A stretch of 64,000 bases of DNA from JANXUC01 sp043782485 (GTDB lineage: Bacteria; Acidobacteriota; Terriglobia; Terriglobales; Acidobacteriaceae): assembly GCA_043782485.1 (NCBI GenBank), contig JAYWAL010000088.1:1-64000 (forward strand), given 5' to 3'. How positions within the stretch are numbered: position 1 is the stretch's first letter; each line of letters begins with the position of its first letter. The translations under genes were made by a program, and so were the position numbers. A model generated the notes under the pieces. That model saw only the letters and a program-made list of their open reading frames with translations. It ran no database searches and had not been told where the DNA came from. Shown in pieces: positions 42,326-51,473 of the stretch.

Positions 42326-43591
42326 TTATTCCGGGGTGAAGTAGTCGACCGTAACTGGGTTTTCGAAGAGCGAGTAGTCGCGGGTTACTACTGTGATGCC
42401 TGTTTCAGTAACGAAATAACGCGATTTGTCGGCGGCGGTATCGTAGCCGATCGTTGTGCCTTCGGGAATATGCACATCGCGGTCGATAATGGCCTTCCGA
42501 ATCTTGCAATGCCGGCCAACGTTTACATCGTGAAACAAAATGCTATCTTCCACGTCGGAATAGGAATTCACCCGCACGTTGGGGGAAAGAATGCAACCCT
42601 TGACCATAGCGCCGGACACGATGCAGCCCGCGGAGACAATGGAATCAATGGCCGTGCCCGTGCGACCCTCCTCGGCAAACACGAACTTCGCCGGAGGATA
42701 CTGGCGCTGATGGGTGCGGATGGGCCAATCGGCGTCGTAAAGATTGAAGACCGGAGACACGGCCACCATGTCCATGTTGGCTTCGTAATAGGCTTCCAGT
42801 GTTCCCACGTCGCGCCAGTAAAGAGCCTCTTTCTTGTTTTCGTCTTCAAAGTTATAGGCGTAGACGCGGTACTCATCCACCATTTTCGGCAAAATGTCCT
42901 TGCCGAAATCGTGGCTGGACGAGGGGTCTTCGGCATCCTTTAGCAGCACCGGAATCAGAACATCCGTATTGAACAGATAAATGCCCATCGAGACCGAAAC
43001 CATCGACGGGTTATAGGGCGAACGAATCTTCGTCTCTTTGGGTTTTTCATCGAAGCCGGTGATGCGGCTGTCGCTATCGACCTGAACTACGCCAAAGCGG
43101 GCGCAGTCTTCCGGGGTCATCAGTAGCGTGGCCAGCGTGATGTCCGCACCGCATTCGTCATGCTGTTGCAGCATTTTACGGTAGTCCATTTTGTAAATGT
43201 GATCGCCGGAGAGAATGAGGACGTGTTTGGGCTGCTCGGAGCCGATGGAATAAATGTTCTGGTAAACGGCGTCGGCGGTACCCATATACCAGTTGTCGCT
43301 GACGCGCTTCATGGGTGGAAGAATCTCAATGAATTCGCCCATTTCGCGGGCAACGATGTTCCAGCCTTCGCGGATTTGACGGTTCAGGGAAAGCGCCTTG
43401 TACTGCGTGAGGATATAGACGCGGCGCAGATCGGAATTCACGCAGTTGGAGAGCGTGATGTCGATGATGCGGTAGTTGCCGCCAAATGTTACGGCGGGCT
43501 TGGCGCGGTCGCGCGTCAGGGGATACAACCGTTCGCCGGCTCCACCGGCCAACAGGACTCCGAGCGTGTCCTTCATGCTGCTTGCGGTCAT
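42326..43591 (-). CDS. glgC: Glucose-1-phosphate adenylyltransferase
   Basis: The start is ATG 43591, preceded by GGGAG; 421 residues. The N-terminal nucleotidyltransferase domain has VLLAGGAGERLYPLTRDRAKPAV, and the sugar-binding segment ITGFDEKPKE and the loop WRDVGTLEAYYEANMDM are clear. A C-terminal left-handed beta-helix (SIVSAGCIVSGAMVKGCILS, EDSILFHDVNVGRHCKIRKAII) completes the enzyme. It makes ADP-glucose for glycogen. No other glg gene is adjacent, so glycogen synthesis must be encoded elsewhere. Confidence 0.96.
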   Translation of the reverse strand: MTASSMKDTLGVLLAGGAGERLYPLTRDRAKPAVTFGGNYRIIDITLSNCVNSDLRRVYILTQYKALSLNRQIREGWNIVAREMGEFIEILPPMKRVSDNWYMGTADAVYQNIYSIGSEQPKHVLILSGDHIYKMDYRKMLQQHDECGADITLATLLMTPEDCARFGVVQVDSDSRITGFDEKPKETKIRSPYNPSMVSVSMGIYLFNTDVLIPVLLKDAEDPSSSHDFGKDILPKMVDEYRVYAYNFEDENKKEALYWRDVGTLEAYYEANMDMVAVSPVFNLYDADWPIRTHQRQYPPAKFVFAEEGRTGTAIDSIVSAGCIVSGAMVKGCILSPNVRVNSYSDVEDSILFHDVNVGRHCKIRKAIIDRDVHIPEGTTIGYDTAADKSRYFVTETGITVVTRDYSLFENPVTVDYFTPE

Positions 43592-43700
43592 GCTTGCTCC
43601 CGACCCGCGCGAGACAGCCCATGCGCGGGGTTGGCAGCGAAATGGTACCACAGGAACAGGAGAGGAATCAGGCTGCCGGATGGGCTTGGGAACTTAGCGC

Positions 43701-45239
43701 TTACCTTAGAAGATCGGCCAGTTTGCCGGTGGCGATGAGAGCGGAAATTCGCTCGAAGTCGCCCGACATGACGCGATCTTTTTCAATGGGCGGAGACACG
43801 GTGCGAATGGCAGCCAGCGCCGCCTGACCGGGCTTCGAGGGCTTGAGCGGCGACAAAAAGTCGACGGCCTGCGCCGCCGCCATGGCCTCAATGGCCAAAA
43901 CATTGCGGGTGTTTTCGACAATCCGTTTGAGCTTGATGGCACCGGTCATGCCCATGGAAACGAAGTCTTCTTTGTTGCCGGAGGTGGTGATGGAATCGAC
44001 GGATGCGGGATGGGCGTAGATTTTGTTTTCGCTGACCAGGGCGGCGGCGGTGACTTGCGCCATCATGAAGCCTGAATGGAGGCCAGCGCCAGGCGCGAGG
44101 AACGGAGGCAGGCCGTCGCTTAAGGCTGGATTGACCATGCGCTCAAGACGGCGCTCGGAAATTCCCGCCAGCGCGCAGAGAGCGATAGCCAGGAAGTCTA
44201 GTGCGAAGGCTACCGGCTCGCCGTGGAAGTTGCCGCCGGAGATGACGTCGCCTTCGCCATCTGGACGCTTGGAGTTCCTGGGAAATACCAGCGGGTTATC
44301 CACAGCGGAGTTGGCTTCGATTTCGAATACAGAACGGCAGTAGGCCAGCGCGTCGCGGACAGCGCCGTGGACCTGGGGAATGCAGCGCAGCGAGTAGGCA
44401 TCTTGGACCTTGCCGCATTCGCGATGGGAGTCCCGGATGGTGCTGCCTTCCAGCAACTTGCGAAGGTTGGCGGCGGTGTAGATCTGCCCGGCGTGCGGGC
44501 GGGCTTTGTGGATGCGGTCGTCGAAGGCGGCATCGGTGCCCTTGAGGGCGTCGAGGGAAAGCGATGCGATGACGTCGGCGGAGTCGGCAAGAATTTCAGC
44601 AGCGAGAACAGCCAGTGTGCCGCAGGCCAGCATCGCCTGCGTACCATTGATGAGCGAGACGGCTTCCTTGGCCTCCAGCACGACGGGTTCAATGCCCGCT
44701 TTTTTCAGTGCTTCCGCCGAGGCTAGTTGGCCTAAGCCTTTCTCCTTCCAACACTCGCCTTCGCCAACCAGCGCCAGGGCGATGTGCGAAAGCGGCGCGA
44801 GATCGCCGCTGGCTCCGACGCTGCCTTGTGACGGCACGACGGGAGTCACGCCGCGGTTCAGCATTTCGCAGAGGGTGTCGAGCGTGACGGGGCGAATTCC
44901 CGAAAAGCCCTTGGCCAGCGAATTGGCGCGGAGGACCATCATGGCGCGCGTTTCCGGAATGGAAAGCGGCTCGCCGACGCCGACGCAGTGGGAGCGGACC
45001 AGATTGATTTGCAGCTCGCGAATCTGATCGCCTTTTATATGGACGTCGCTCAGCTTGCCGACGCCAGTGGTGATGGCATAGGCGACTTCGTCTTTCTCAA
45101 CCAGGGCATCGACCACGGCGCGGGCGCGGATGACGGCTTCGCGGGCGTCGGGATCGAGCAGTACGGCGCGGTGCTCGACGGCGACTTCGCGGACTTCTTC
45201 GAGCGTGAGGGTGTTGCCGTTCAGGTGTAGGGCTTTCAT
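43701..45239 (-). CDS. hutH: Histidine ammonia-lyase
   Basis: The product has 512 residues from ATG 45239, the usual length. The MIO prosthetic-group triad Ala-Ser-Gly is at about 143-145 in GASGDLAPLSH, and the catalytic Tyr lies in YAITTGVGKLSD (about 54). Other family motifs are GNFHGEPVAFALDF and the final helices VENTRNVLAIEAMAAAQAVDFL. It deaminates L-histidine to urocanate, the first step of histidine use. No other hut gene is adjacent. An array of 13-nt repeats precedes it. Confidence 0.95.
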   Translation of the reverse strand: MKALHLNGNTLTLEEVREVAVEHRAVLLDPDAREAVIRARAVVDALVEKDEVAYAITTGVGKLSDVHIKGDQIRELQINLVRSHCVGVGEPLSIPETRAMMVLRANSLAKGFSGIRPVTLDTLCEMLNRGVTPVVPSQGSVGASGDLAPLSHIALALVGEGECWKEKGLGQLASAEALKKAGIEPVVLEAKEAVSLINGTQAMLACGTLAVLAAEILADSADVIASLSLDALKGTDAAFDDRIHKARPHAGQIYTAANLRKLLEGSTIRDSHRECGKVQDAYSLRCIPQVHGAVRDALAYCRSVFEIEANSAVDNPLVFPRNSKRPDGEGDVISGGNFHGEPVAFALDFLAIALCALAGISERRLERMVNPALSDGLPPFLAPGAGLHSGFMMAQVTAAALVSENKIYAHPASVDSITTSGNKEDFVSMGMTGAIKLKRIVENTRNVLAIEAMAAAQAVDFLSPLKPSKPGQAALAAIRTVSPPIEKDRVMSGDFERISALIATGKLADLLR

Positions 45240-45270
45240 AAATAATTTTATCGATCTCGACTTCTGCTGG

Positions 45271-45322
45271 CGATTCTTGCTTGCGACTCTTGATTGCAAC
45301 TCTTGCTCGCAACTCTTGCTCG
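45271..45322 (-). repeat. Four tandem 13-nt repeats upstream of hutH
   Basis: In plus-strand reading: CGATTCTTGCTTG, CGACTCTTGATTG, CAACTCTTGCTCG, CAACTCTTGCTCG. The array ends 31 nt before the hutH start codon on the minus strand. It has no spacers. Confidence 0.85.
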
Positions 45323-45405
45323 CAACCTTCAAGGTTACAAGCTTTCACGTGTTTCGGCGAGGCCGCTACGACACTCTGCCAATTTGACTAACTTCTTTTA
45401 GGACT

Positions 45406-45552
45406 GTCATTCTGGGCGAAGCGAAGAATCCCCGCACCCTCAATCTCGCGAAACTATTTCCAGCTTTCTGGCCGCGAGCTTCCCGCCAGAAAAATTGGTC
45501 AGCACCCAGGCACCATCAGCACCCAGGGATTCTTCGCTGCGCTCAGAATGAC
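45406..45552. repeat. Long inverted repeat (27-nt arms)
   Basis: The left arm 45406-45432 begins GTCATTCTGGGCGAAGCGAA and the right arm 45526-45552 begins GGGATTCTTCGCTGCGCTCA. The arms match at 25 of 27 positions and enclose 93 nt. Half-copies occur near 24829-24862 and 56537-56562. It is a non-autonomous intergenic element with no gene inside. Confidence 0.85.
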
Positions 45553-45590
45553 AAAATTGAAAATTACTGATTGAACCCCTTAAGGTTGAA

Positions 45591-46182
45591 TCAGAGGCTC
45601 TCTATTGCGATGCGCTGCCATCCGCCGCGTAGAGCAAGACTGTCAACGGCGCAACGTGCTCCGGGCTGACATTTGCGGTTTACGAGAAAGCGCTTACCAT
45701 CCTTGGCAACGTCGTAGGTGAATGCGTCGGTGCTGGAGATCGGAGCGCACCCATGAATCTGGAACAACGCCGCCGGCGTGTCGGCCGAGAAACCAGCGTC
45801 GCCTCCTACCGTCACGGCCATGAGCATTCCGCTGGGGGAGATATAGAAAATCTCCTGCCCCGCGGTCGAGGACGGCGCGCAGCGTTTCGCCCTCCAGCAG
45901 TTCCGAAACCAGGAACGGCACCGCATTCGCGCCTTCGCCCTGCGCGCCAATGTCATGAATCGCCAGAATGTTGGGATGATTCAGCGCCGCCACCGCCCGC
46001 GCTTCCTGCTCAAAACGGCGGAGGCGCTCCGGCTCGCTGGCAAACAACTCGGGCAGAATCTTTAAGGCAACTTCGCGCCCTAGTCGCGTGTCTTTGGCGC
46101 GGTAAACCTCGCCCATTCCGCCTGCGCCCAGGGGAGAGAGGACTTCGTAGGGGCCAAGTTTTGTGCCAGAGGTGAGGGCCAT
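45591..46182 (-). pseudogene. Serine/threonine protein kinase with PD40 propeller, internally deleted
   Basis: From ATG 46182 the frame encodes a kinase N-lobe: GPYEVLSPLGAGGMGEVYRAKD (P-loop), VALKILPE (ATP-binding Lys), RRFEQEARAVAALNHPNI (alpha-C Glu) and VSELLEGETLRAVL. Instead of the catalytic HRD and DFG motifs, a different frame continues at about 45850 with EIFYISPSGMLMAVTV and DVAKDGKRFLVN. These are the last blades of the PD40/WD40-like propeller found at the C-terminus of acidobacterial kinases. Most of the kinase C-lobe and propeller (several hundred residues) is missing and the junction is frameshifted. The remnant cannot phosphorylate. Confidence 0.85.
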
Positions 46183-46264
46183 TGCTTGGGGTCATTATAG
46201 CTGGCAGCAGATCGCGACGGCGATTGGCGGGCGGTGCCAGATCGCATGGACTTTGACATCACTT

Positions 46265-47281
46265 TCAGAACAACCGGAAGACCACCTCGATATTCACCTG
46301 CACGTCCACGGCGGCTCCGTCCTTCATTCCAGGGGAGAACTTCCACCCGCGAACTGCTTGCACCGCCTTTTCGTCGAGGCCCATTCCCAGCGAACGTTGC
46401 ACACGGACATCGCGGGGTCGGCCATCCGCTCCGACCACCACCCAGAGCATCACAGTGCCCTGGTATTTGGCCTGGCGGGCTTCGTCGGAATATTCCGGAT
46501 CGGGGTCGTAGAGGGCGCGCGGAGCTGTGACACCTCCGCCCACGCGGTAGGCCCCGGTGCCATCACCCACCCCGCCGCCGTATCCATCCCCGATTCCGCC
46601 GCCGGAGCCGCGTCCGTTCGACAACGGCCCCAGAATTTGCGACAGGGGATTGCCGACTTGCGAGGTCTGAGGCGAGCTTAGGTCGGGTGGACCCACCAGA
46701 GTCATGTCCACGGCCAGCTTGGGCGGTTCGCGAGGCACCACGACGGTTGGAGGCGCCAACTGCTCTCGCGCTAAACGAGGCAGGCTGCCTTTAGAGGCAG
46801 GCTGTCGGTCCCTCGCTCCTCCACCGCTGCTCATGCCAGGAGGTAGTCGCAATGGATTGAGGCTAAGGTCCGTATGAAGAATGCAGACTACGCTGGGCTT
46901 CGGGAACGGATGGGTCAGCCACAATGCCGAGGCTGCGACCATGGCCAGCAAAGCGACGTGAATGGCCATCGAAACCGCGATATTTCTACTATGCACTGGG
47001 TAGTTGCCGTAGCCAACTCCGAATAGCGTCGGCAGAATGGCTTCGGGTTTTGGCGCGGTTTTCGGGTCGGGTATCGGCTCTGGCGACGTGACGACGACTT
47101 GACCCACCAATTCCGCTTTCAACGCCGCCCGGAACGCCGGGTCTGGCAGCAAGCGCAGTTCCGCCGCGATGCCCAGCAAGTCGCCGATCTTCAGGTCCAC
47201 CTTGGGCGGCGTGGAATTCGGTTCCGCGATCATTATTTCGATGGCATCGTCCAACTGGTCGGCGATAGAGGTGTTAGCCAT
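46265..47281 (-). CDS. TonB-family protein with anti-sigma-like N-terminal region
   Basis: The protein has 338 residues, and ATG 47281 has AAGGAG upstream. The cytoplasmic N-terminus (ADQLDDAIEIMIAE, LLGIAAELRLLPDPAFRAALKAEL) resembles the short segment found in proteins encoded beside acidobacterial ECF sigma genes. A membrane helix lies at about 98-122 (NIAVSMAIHVALLAMVAASALW). A Pro/Gly-rich periplasmic stretch (GGGIGDGYGGGVGDG) leads to a TonB C-terminal domain (about 250-338: PEYSDEARQAKYQGTVML and RGWKFSPGMKDG). It starts 23 nt after the ECF gene ends, so the two are cotranscribed. It may energise or sense the receptor encoded at 48122. Confidence 0.87.
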   Translation of the reverse strand: MANTSIADQLDDAIEIMIAEPNSTPPKVDLKIGDLLGIAAELRLLPDPAFRAALKAELVGQVVVTSPEPIPDPKTAPKPEAILPTLFGVGYGNYPVHSRNIAVSMAIHVALLAMVAASALWLTHPFPKPSVVCILHTDLSLNPLRLPPGMSSGGGARDRQPASKGSLPRLAREQLAPPTVVVPREPPKLAVDMTLVGPPDLSSPQTSQVGNPLSQILGPLSNGRGSGGGIGDGYGGGVGDGTGAYRVGGGVTAPRALYDPDPEYSDEARQAKYQGTVMLWVVVGADGRPRDVRVQRSLGMGLDEKAVQAVRGWKFSPGMKDGAAVDVQVNIEVVFRLF

Positions 47282-47304
47282 GATTGCTCCTTCGACTACC
47301 GGAT

Positions 47305-47841
47305 TTATCTGATTCGTTCCCTAAGATTTTGTAACGCCCGCAGTTGCAGTTGCTTAATTGCGCCCTCGCTGCGCCCCAGTTCGGCCGCCATTTCCCGCAG
47401 GCTCTTTTGGCTGACGAAGCGCCAGAGAATTACTTGCCGCTGGTCACTGGGCAACGAATCGACCAGTTGGTACAGCATGGCCCTTTGCTCAACGTCATCT
47501 TTTATCCCCAGTTGTTCCAGATCGTCCGCGATCACCTCCTGCGTTCGGGAAGCCCGCTGCCAGCGGTCAGCCAGCGCGTGCGCGGCAATCCCCAGTAGCC
47601 ATGCGATGAACGGCAGACCGCGCCATTCGTAACGCGGCAGGCAGGCCAGTGCTTGGTGAAAGACCTCGGCCGTGATGTCCTGCGCCTCTTCACGGTCCCG
47701 AACTCGATGCACGACGTAGGCGTAGACCCGCTCAAAGTTGTGCTCATATAGCTCGGCAAAACGCGCCGGGTCCTGCCGCGCGGCCTCCACTTGCAGGCGT
47801 TCGTCGTTGGCGTTTCCCAGGGTCTCGTCCAGGGCTTTCAA
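47305..47841 (-). CDS. ECF-type RNA polymerase sigma factor
   Basis: The protein has 178 residues from TTG 47841, supported by GGGGAGA 7 nt upstream. Region 2 is AELYEHNFERVYAYVVHRVRDREEAQDITAEVFHQAL and region 4 is LPSDQRQVILWRFVSQKSLREMAAELGRSEGAIKQLQ. It belongs to the SigE/RpoE-like ECF class. The product is probably controlled by the TonB-family protein encoded next. It is divergent to the TonB receptor gene at 48122, so an ECF target promoter in the 280-nt gap is plausible. Confidence 0.93.
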   Translation of the reverse strand: MKALDETLGNANDERLQVEAARQDPARFAELYEHNFERVYAYVVHRVRDREEAQDITAEVFHQALACLPRYEWRGLPFIAWLLGIAAHALADRWQRASRTQEVIADDLEQLGIKDDVEQRAMLYQLVDSLPSDQRQVILWRFVSQKSLREMAAELGRSEGAIKQLQLRALQNLRERIR

Positions 47842-48037
47842 TTTTGTTCTCCCCGCGTCACGTTGGTGCTGGATTGAATGCGTCTCAGTGCAAGCAGTTC
47901 AGTATTCAATTCGCTCTTAATCCAATAGTCCTGAAAAACGGTGGGAAAGTTACGGTTGGCAGCGAATTATTTTTCCTGCGTCCCCCGGCGTGTCTGCTCG
48001 CTCCGAAATGAGATGCGAAAAGGCCTAGTCATCTCTA

Positions 48038-48054
48038 CCCCCATAAGTTGGGGG
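48038..48054. promoter_or_regulatory. Inverted repeat in the ECF / TonB-receptor intergenic region
   Basis: CCCCCATAAGTTGGGGG forms 6-bp arms with a 5-nt centre, about 70 nt upstream of the receptor start. It may be an operator or transcript hairpin. A second imperfect hairpin (GCCCTGCT...AGCAGGC) lies at 48080-48106, just before the GGAGGAG ribosome site. Confidence 0.4.
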
Positions 48055-48121
48055 AACGAAAGAGGACTGTGGAATCCTGCCATGCCCTGCTACAAACAGC
48101 AGGCACGGGGAGGAGAGATCC

Positions 48122-51100
48122 ATGGTGCGGGGATGGGGGTTGCGGTGGCGCTGGTCGGCAATAGGGTTGAGGGCAGGGTTGGCGATGGCCATTTTTACCC
48201 TGCCGATGTGGGCGCAGGACGCTTCCACGGGGGCCATTCGGGGGGTGGTTGAAGATGCCTCCGGCGCACGGGTGGCTGGCGCGCAGGTGGTGGCTACCAA
48301 CGAAGCTAACGGCATCGACCGGCGAACCATTTCTGACGGTCAGGGCGCATTTGCCGCGCAGTTGCTGCCTCCGGGCGACTACAGCATCCGAGTGGTCGCG
48401 CGCGGCATGAGGACTGAGCTTCAGCACGGCATCCACGTGGAACTTGGGGCGGCCGCGCAGGTGACGATTCAACTTCAGGTGGAAGGAACAAAGGAATCGA
48501 TTACGGTGCAGAGCAAACCTCTCACCGTGGATACCGAGCCGAACGGAGTTTCGGACCTCATTGACGCTCGCGCCATTGCCGAACTCCCGTTGAGCGGACG
48601 GCGTTTTACTGACTTGGCCCTACTGACGCCTGGAGTGACGCAAGACCCCCGGGGGCTGACTGCGGGGACCAACGGAGACTTGTCGTTTGGCGGCGTCCGG
48701 GGTTTCCAGACCAGTTTTCTGGTGGACGGGGCGGACAACAACAACGCCTTCTTTTCGCAGGCTCGGGGGCGGTACAGTTCGCCTTACCAGTTCAGTAATG
48801 AGGTGGTAAGCGAGTTTCGCGTGGCCTCCAATAGTTACGGCGCTGAGCACGGGCGGGCGGGCGGAGCGGTGATCAACATTGTCACCAAGTCTGGCGAAAA
48901 CCACGTTCACGGCAGCGCCTTCTACTTCCTGCGGGATAGCAAATTCAATGCGAAGCCCCCACGCCTGAGCTTCCAGCCCGACGACCATCAACATCAGGGA
49001 GGATTCACCCTGGGTGGGCCGCTACGGAAGAATCGTATCTTCTTTTTCGCCAACTTCGATCAGCACGTGTTTTTCGTGCCTACGCTGGTGCGTTTTGATA
49101 ACGGAGCGTCGGCGGTAGCTCCGATCAAGGGCCAAGAACCCCTCTACCACGGGGACTATGAAGACAGCGACAAGGATTTGGTTTTCGCAACGGCGGCGCA
49201 GCTTTCCCGGATCGGCGGCGACTACCAGTCGCGATTGCTCGGCAACACGGCTTTTTTCAAGACTGATTTTGCGCTGAATTCCGCGAACTATCTTTCGCTG
49301 CGGGTCAGCACTTCCCGCTATTGGGGAACCAACAACGCATTTTTTGAGCCGTCCAGCCCGGTTACGAACTTTGGCATTTCCGAAAATGGCGAAGAGTCGG
49401 TACAAACCGAAACCCTTAACCTTGCACTCAATAGCTCGTTGTCTCCTCGGCTGACCAACCATTTGCGCGCCCAAGTCTCCCGGGACTGGCAGGCCTCGAG
49501 CAGCAATACAGCGGATGTGCGTACCCGGATTAGCAGCACGATCGAGGGTTTTGGGCGTTCCACTGTCCTGCCGCGCCATACGAATGAGGACCGCCTGCAT
49601 CTGGCGGAGACGTTGAGCTTCGAAACCGGGCGGAATCACTGGAAACTGGGCGGTGACTCCTTGCTGACCAGGATCAACAGCTTCTTCCCCTCGCTTTCCG
49701 GCGGGGAATATGTATTCTCCGCAATCCGGGTCAATCCCTTTACGTTTGTGCCGGAAGAAGGCGGCCTGGAATTGACGGCGCTGCGCGCCTACGCTCACAA
49801 CGTTCCGCGCTATTACATTCAAAATTTCGGTTCCGCCAACTCGCACCCGGATGCGAAGGAATACGCCGCCTTCGCTCAGGACACGCTCCGGCTGCGCGAC
49901 AATCTAAACATCAGCCTGGGCGCCCGCTACGATCTGCAAACTTTCAGCGAGAGCGGCCTTAGCTTCAACCCGCTTTGGCCGCAGGTGGGACGAGTGCCAA
50001 AAGCCACCAACGACCTTGCGCCACGAGCCGGGTTTTCCTGGTCCCTGGGCAAGGACCGCCCGGTGGTCGTCCGCGGTGGTTTTGGTATTTTCTACGCCCG
50101 CATTCCGCAGATTTACTCGTCGTCGCTGGCCACGAATAACGGCATCAATAGCTTCCACCTCATCCTGGACAACACGAAATATGCTGATCGCCCGGTTTTC
50201 CCCAACTATCCCAACCCGCTGGTCAACTGCGCCCCAAGTGCAAACTTTTGCACACCTCCCTTGGACTTGATGAGCCGTCTCACCGCTGACGTTTCGGCAT
50301 TTTCGCCAAAGTACCGCACACCTCAAGTTCAACAGTCGAGCCTGAGCATTGAGAAGGAATTGGCTCGGCGAACGACGGCGACCATTTCCTTCCTACACAC
50401 CCACGGCTTACACCTGATCCGTGCTCGCGACGTGAACTTGCCGCCGCCCAGTAACGTTGAGTACCCGGTTTTCGATCCTTCCGGCATCAACCTGCTGGGT
50501 TATTCGCAGGTCCAGACTTTCGCGCCGTGGCAGCTCGTGCAAAGTCAGACCTGCCCGGTCCCACCCTGCATTAACCCCCTGGCGCGGCCGATACCCCAGC
50601 TCGGAGCCATAAACCAGTTCGAAACCGAGGCGTCGAGCCAGTACAACGGCTTGACCGTGTCCATGCACCGACGAGTCACCGACGGCCTCTACTTCCGTCT
50701 GGGCTATACATGGGCACATGCGGTGGACAATAGCCCTGACGCGCTGGTAGCTAACCAGCCAGCCACGGTACAGAACTCCTACGGAATCCAAGCTGAAAAG
50801 GGCTCGAGCGTGACCGACCAGCGCCAGCGGTTCGTCTTTTCGATGGTGGCCGAACCCAACCCCATACCCTCCAGCCAGCCGTTCCTGGGGGCGATCCTCA
50901 ACCACTGGAAGCTGGCCAGCGTGGTCACGGTCGGCAGTGGAAGGCCTTACGATGCCAAGGTCGCCGGCGACCCAAACCAAGACGACAACAGCATCAATGA
51001 TCGCCTGCCGGGCCTTGGGCGCAACGCATTGGTAGGACCAGCATACCGCACGACCGATTCTCGGCTCAGCCGCAATTTTCGGCTCACCAGCACCCTTCGG

Positions 51101-51325
51101 CTTTCCCTCCTTCTCGAGTCCCTTAACTTGTTCAACCAATTGAACAAACGGGTCTTATCGGACGCAAACGGGTTTCAAATCAATGCCGCCCAATTCGTTC
51201 CGTTCTCACAACGCGTCGGGGCGACCTACTATCCAGCGCAGTATCGGCGCGCCACATCGCCGCAAGCCCCTACGGGCGCATATGCTCCACGACAGGTGCA
51301 AATTGCCGTGCGGCTGCTCTTTTGA
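48122..51325 (+). CDS. TonB-dependent receptor, Oar-like, with carboxypeptidase-regulatory domain
   Basis: The protein has 1067 residues, and ATG 48122 follows GGAGGAG. A signal peptide (about 1-31, ending MWAQ) is followed by a carboxypeptidase-regulatory domain (STGAIRGVVEDASGARVAGAQV). The plug domain follows (IAELPLSGRRFTDLALLTPGV, GFQTSFLVDGADNN, NVVTKSG-like INIVTKSGENHVHGSAFYF), then a beta-barrel with repeated aromatic girdle motifs. The C-terminus ends in a beta strand (QVQIAVRLLF), as outer-membrane barrels do. Such Oar-like receptors are highly expanded in Acidobacteria and import unknown, probably large, substrates. The divergent ECF/TonB pair upstream is the likely regulator. Confidence 0.94.
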   Translation: MVRGWGLRWRWSAIGLRAGLAMAIFTLPMWAQDASTGAIRGVVEDASGARVAGAQVVATNEANGIDRRTISDGQGAFAAQLLPPGDYSIRVVARGMRTELQHGIHVELGAAAQVTIQLQVEGTKESITVQSKPLTVDTEPNGVSDLIDARAIAELPLSGRRFTDLALLTPGVTQDPRGLTAGTNGDLSFGGVRGFQTSFLVDGADNNNAFFSQARGRYSSPYQFSNEVVSEFRVASNSYGAEHGRAGGAVINIVTKSGENHVHGSAFYFLRDSKFNAKPPRLSFQPDDHQHQGGFTLGGPLRKNRIFFFANFDQHVFFVPTLVRFDNGASAVAPIKGQEPLYHGDYEDSDKDLVFATAAQLSRIGGDYQSRLLGNTAFFKTDFALNSANYLSLRVSTSRYWGTNNAFFEPSSPVTNFGISENGEESVQTETLNLALNSSLSPRLTNHLRAQVSRDWQASSSNTADVRTRISSTIEGFGRSTVLPRHTNEDRLHLAETLSFETGRNHWKLGGDSLLTRINSFFPSLSGGEYVFSAIRVNPFTFVPEEGGLELTALRAYAHNVPRYYIQNFGSANSHPDAKEYAAFAQDTLRLRDNLNISLGARYDLQTFSESGLSFNPLWPQVGRVPKATNDLAPRAGFSWSLGKDRPVVVRGGFGIFYARIPQIYSSSLATNNGINSFHLILDNTKYADRPVFPNYPNPLVNCAPSANFCTPPLDLMSRLTADVSAFSPKYRTPQVQQSSLSIEKELARRTTATISFLHTHGLHLIRARDVNLPPPSNVEYPVFDPSGINLLGYSQVQTFAPWQLVQSQTCPVPPCINPLARPIPQLGAINQFETEASSQYNGLTVSMHRRVTDGLYFRLGYTWAHAVDNSPDALVANQPATVQNSYGIQAEKGSSVTDQRQRFVFSMVAEPNPIPSSQPFLGAILNHWKLASVVTVGSGRPYDAKVAGDPNQDDNSINDRLPGLGRNALVGPAYRTTDSRLSRNFRLTSTLRLSLLLESLNLFNQLNKRVLSDANGFQINAAQFVPFSQRVGATYYPAQYRRATSPQAPTGAYAPRQVQIAVRLLF

Positions 51326-51403
51326 AAAGCGCGGGAGGAAGTGCCAGTATTTCGGCACTGCCGCAACATTTAGGAGCTTTTTCTCCAGCAATTGAAATTT
51401 TTC

Positions 51404-51434
51404 TTGACTTGCAACAGAGGTTTTGCAATATGAT
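51404..51434 (+). promoter_or_regulatory. Predicted sigma-70-type promoter of rpsU
   Basis: TTGACT (51404-51409) and TATGAT (51429-51434) match the -35 and -10 hexamers with a 19-nt spacer; CAATAT (51426-51431) gives a 16-nt spacer instead. It lies 40 nt upstream of the rpsU start. Confidence 0.55.
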
Positions 51435-51473
51435 GGAAGGGTCCAATCAGGCAGGTCGGGGGGTGTATCGAAT

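Noticed and set aside
44294..44303. TTATCCACAG-like DnaA box
   Set aside because: A single match inside hutH; no cluster and no AT-rich unwinding region, so not an origin.
48432..48443. TCCACGTGGAAC resembling a third parS site
   Set aside because: It matches only 12 of 16 positions and lies inside the TonB receptor coding sequence, where the codons explain it.
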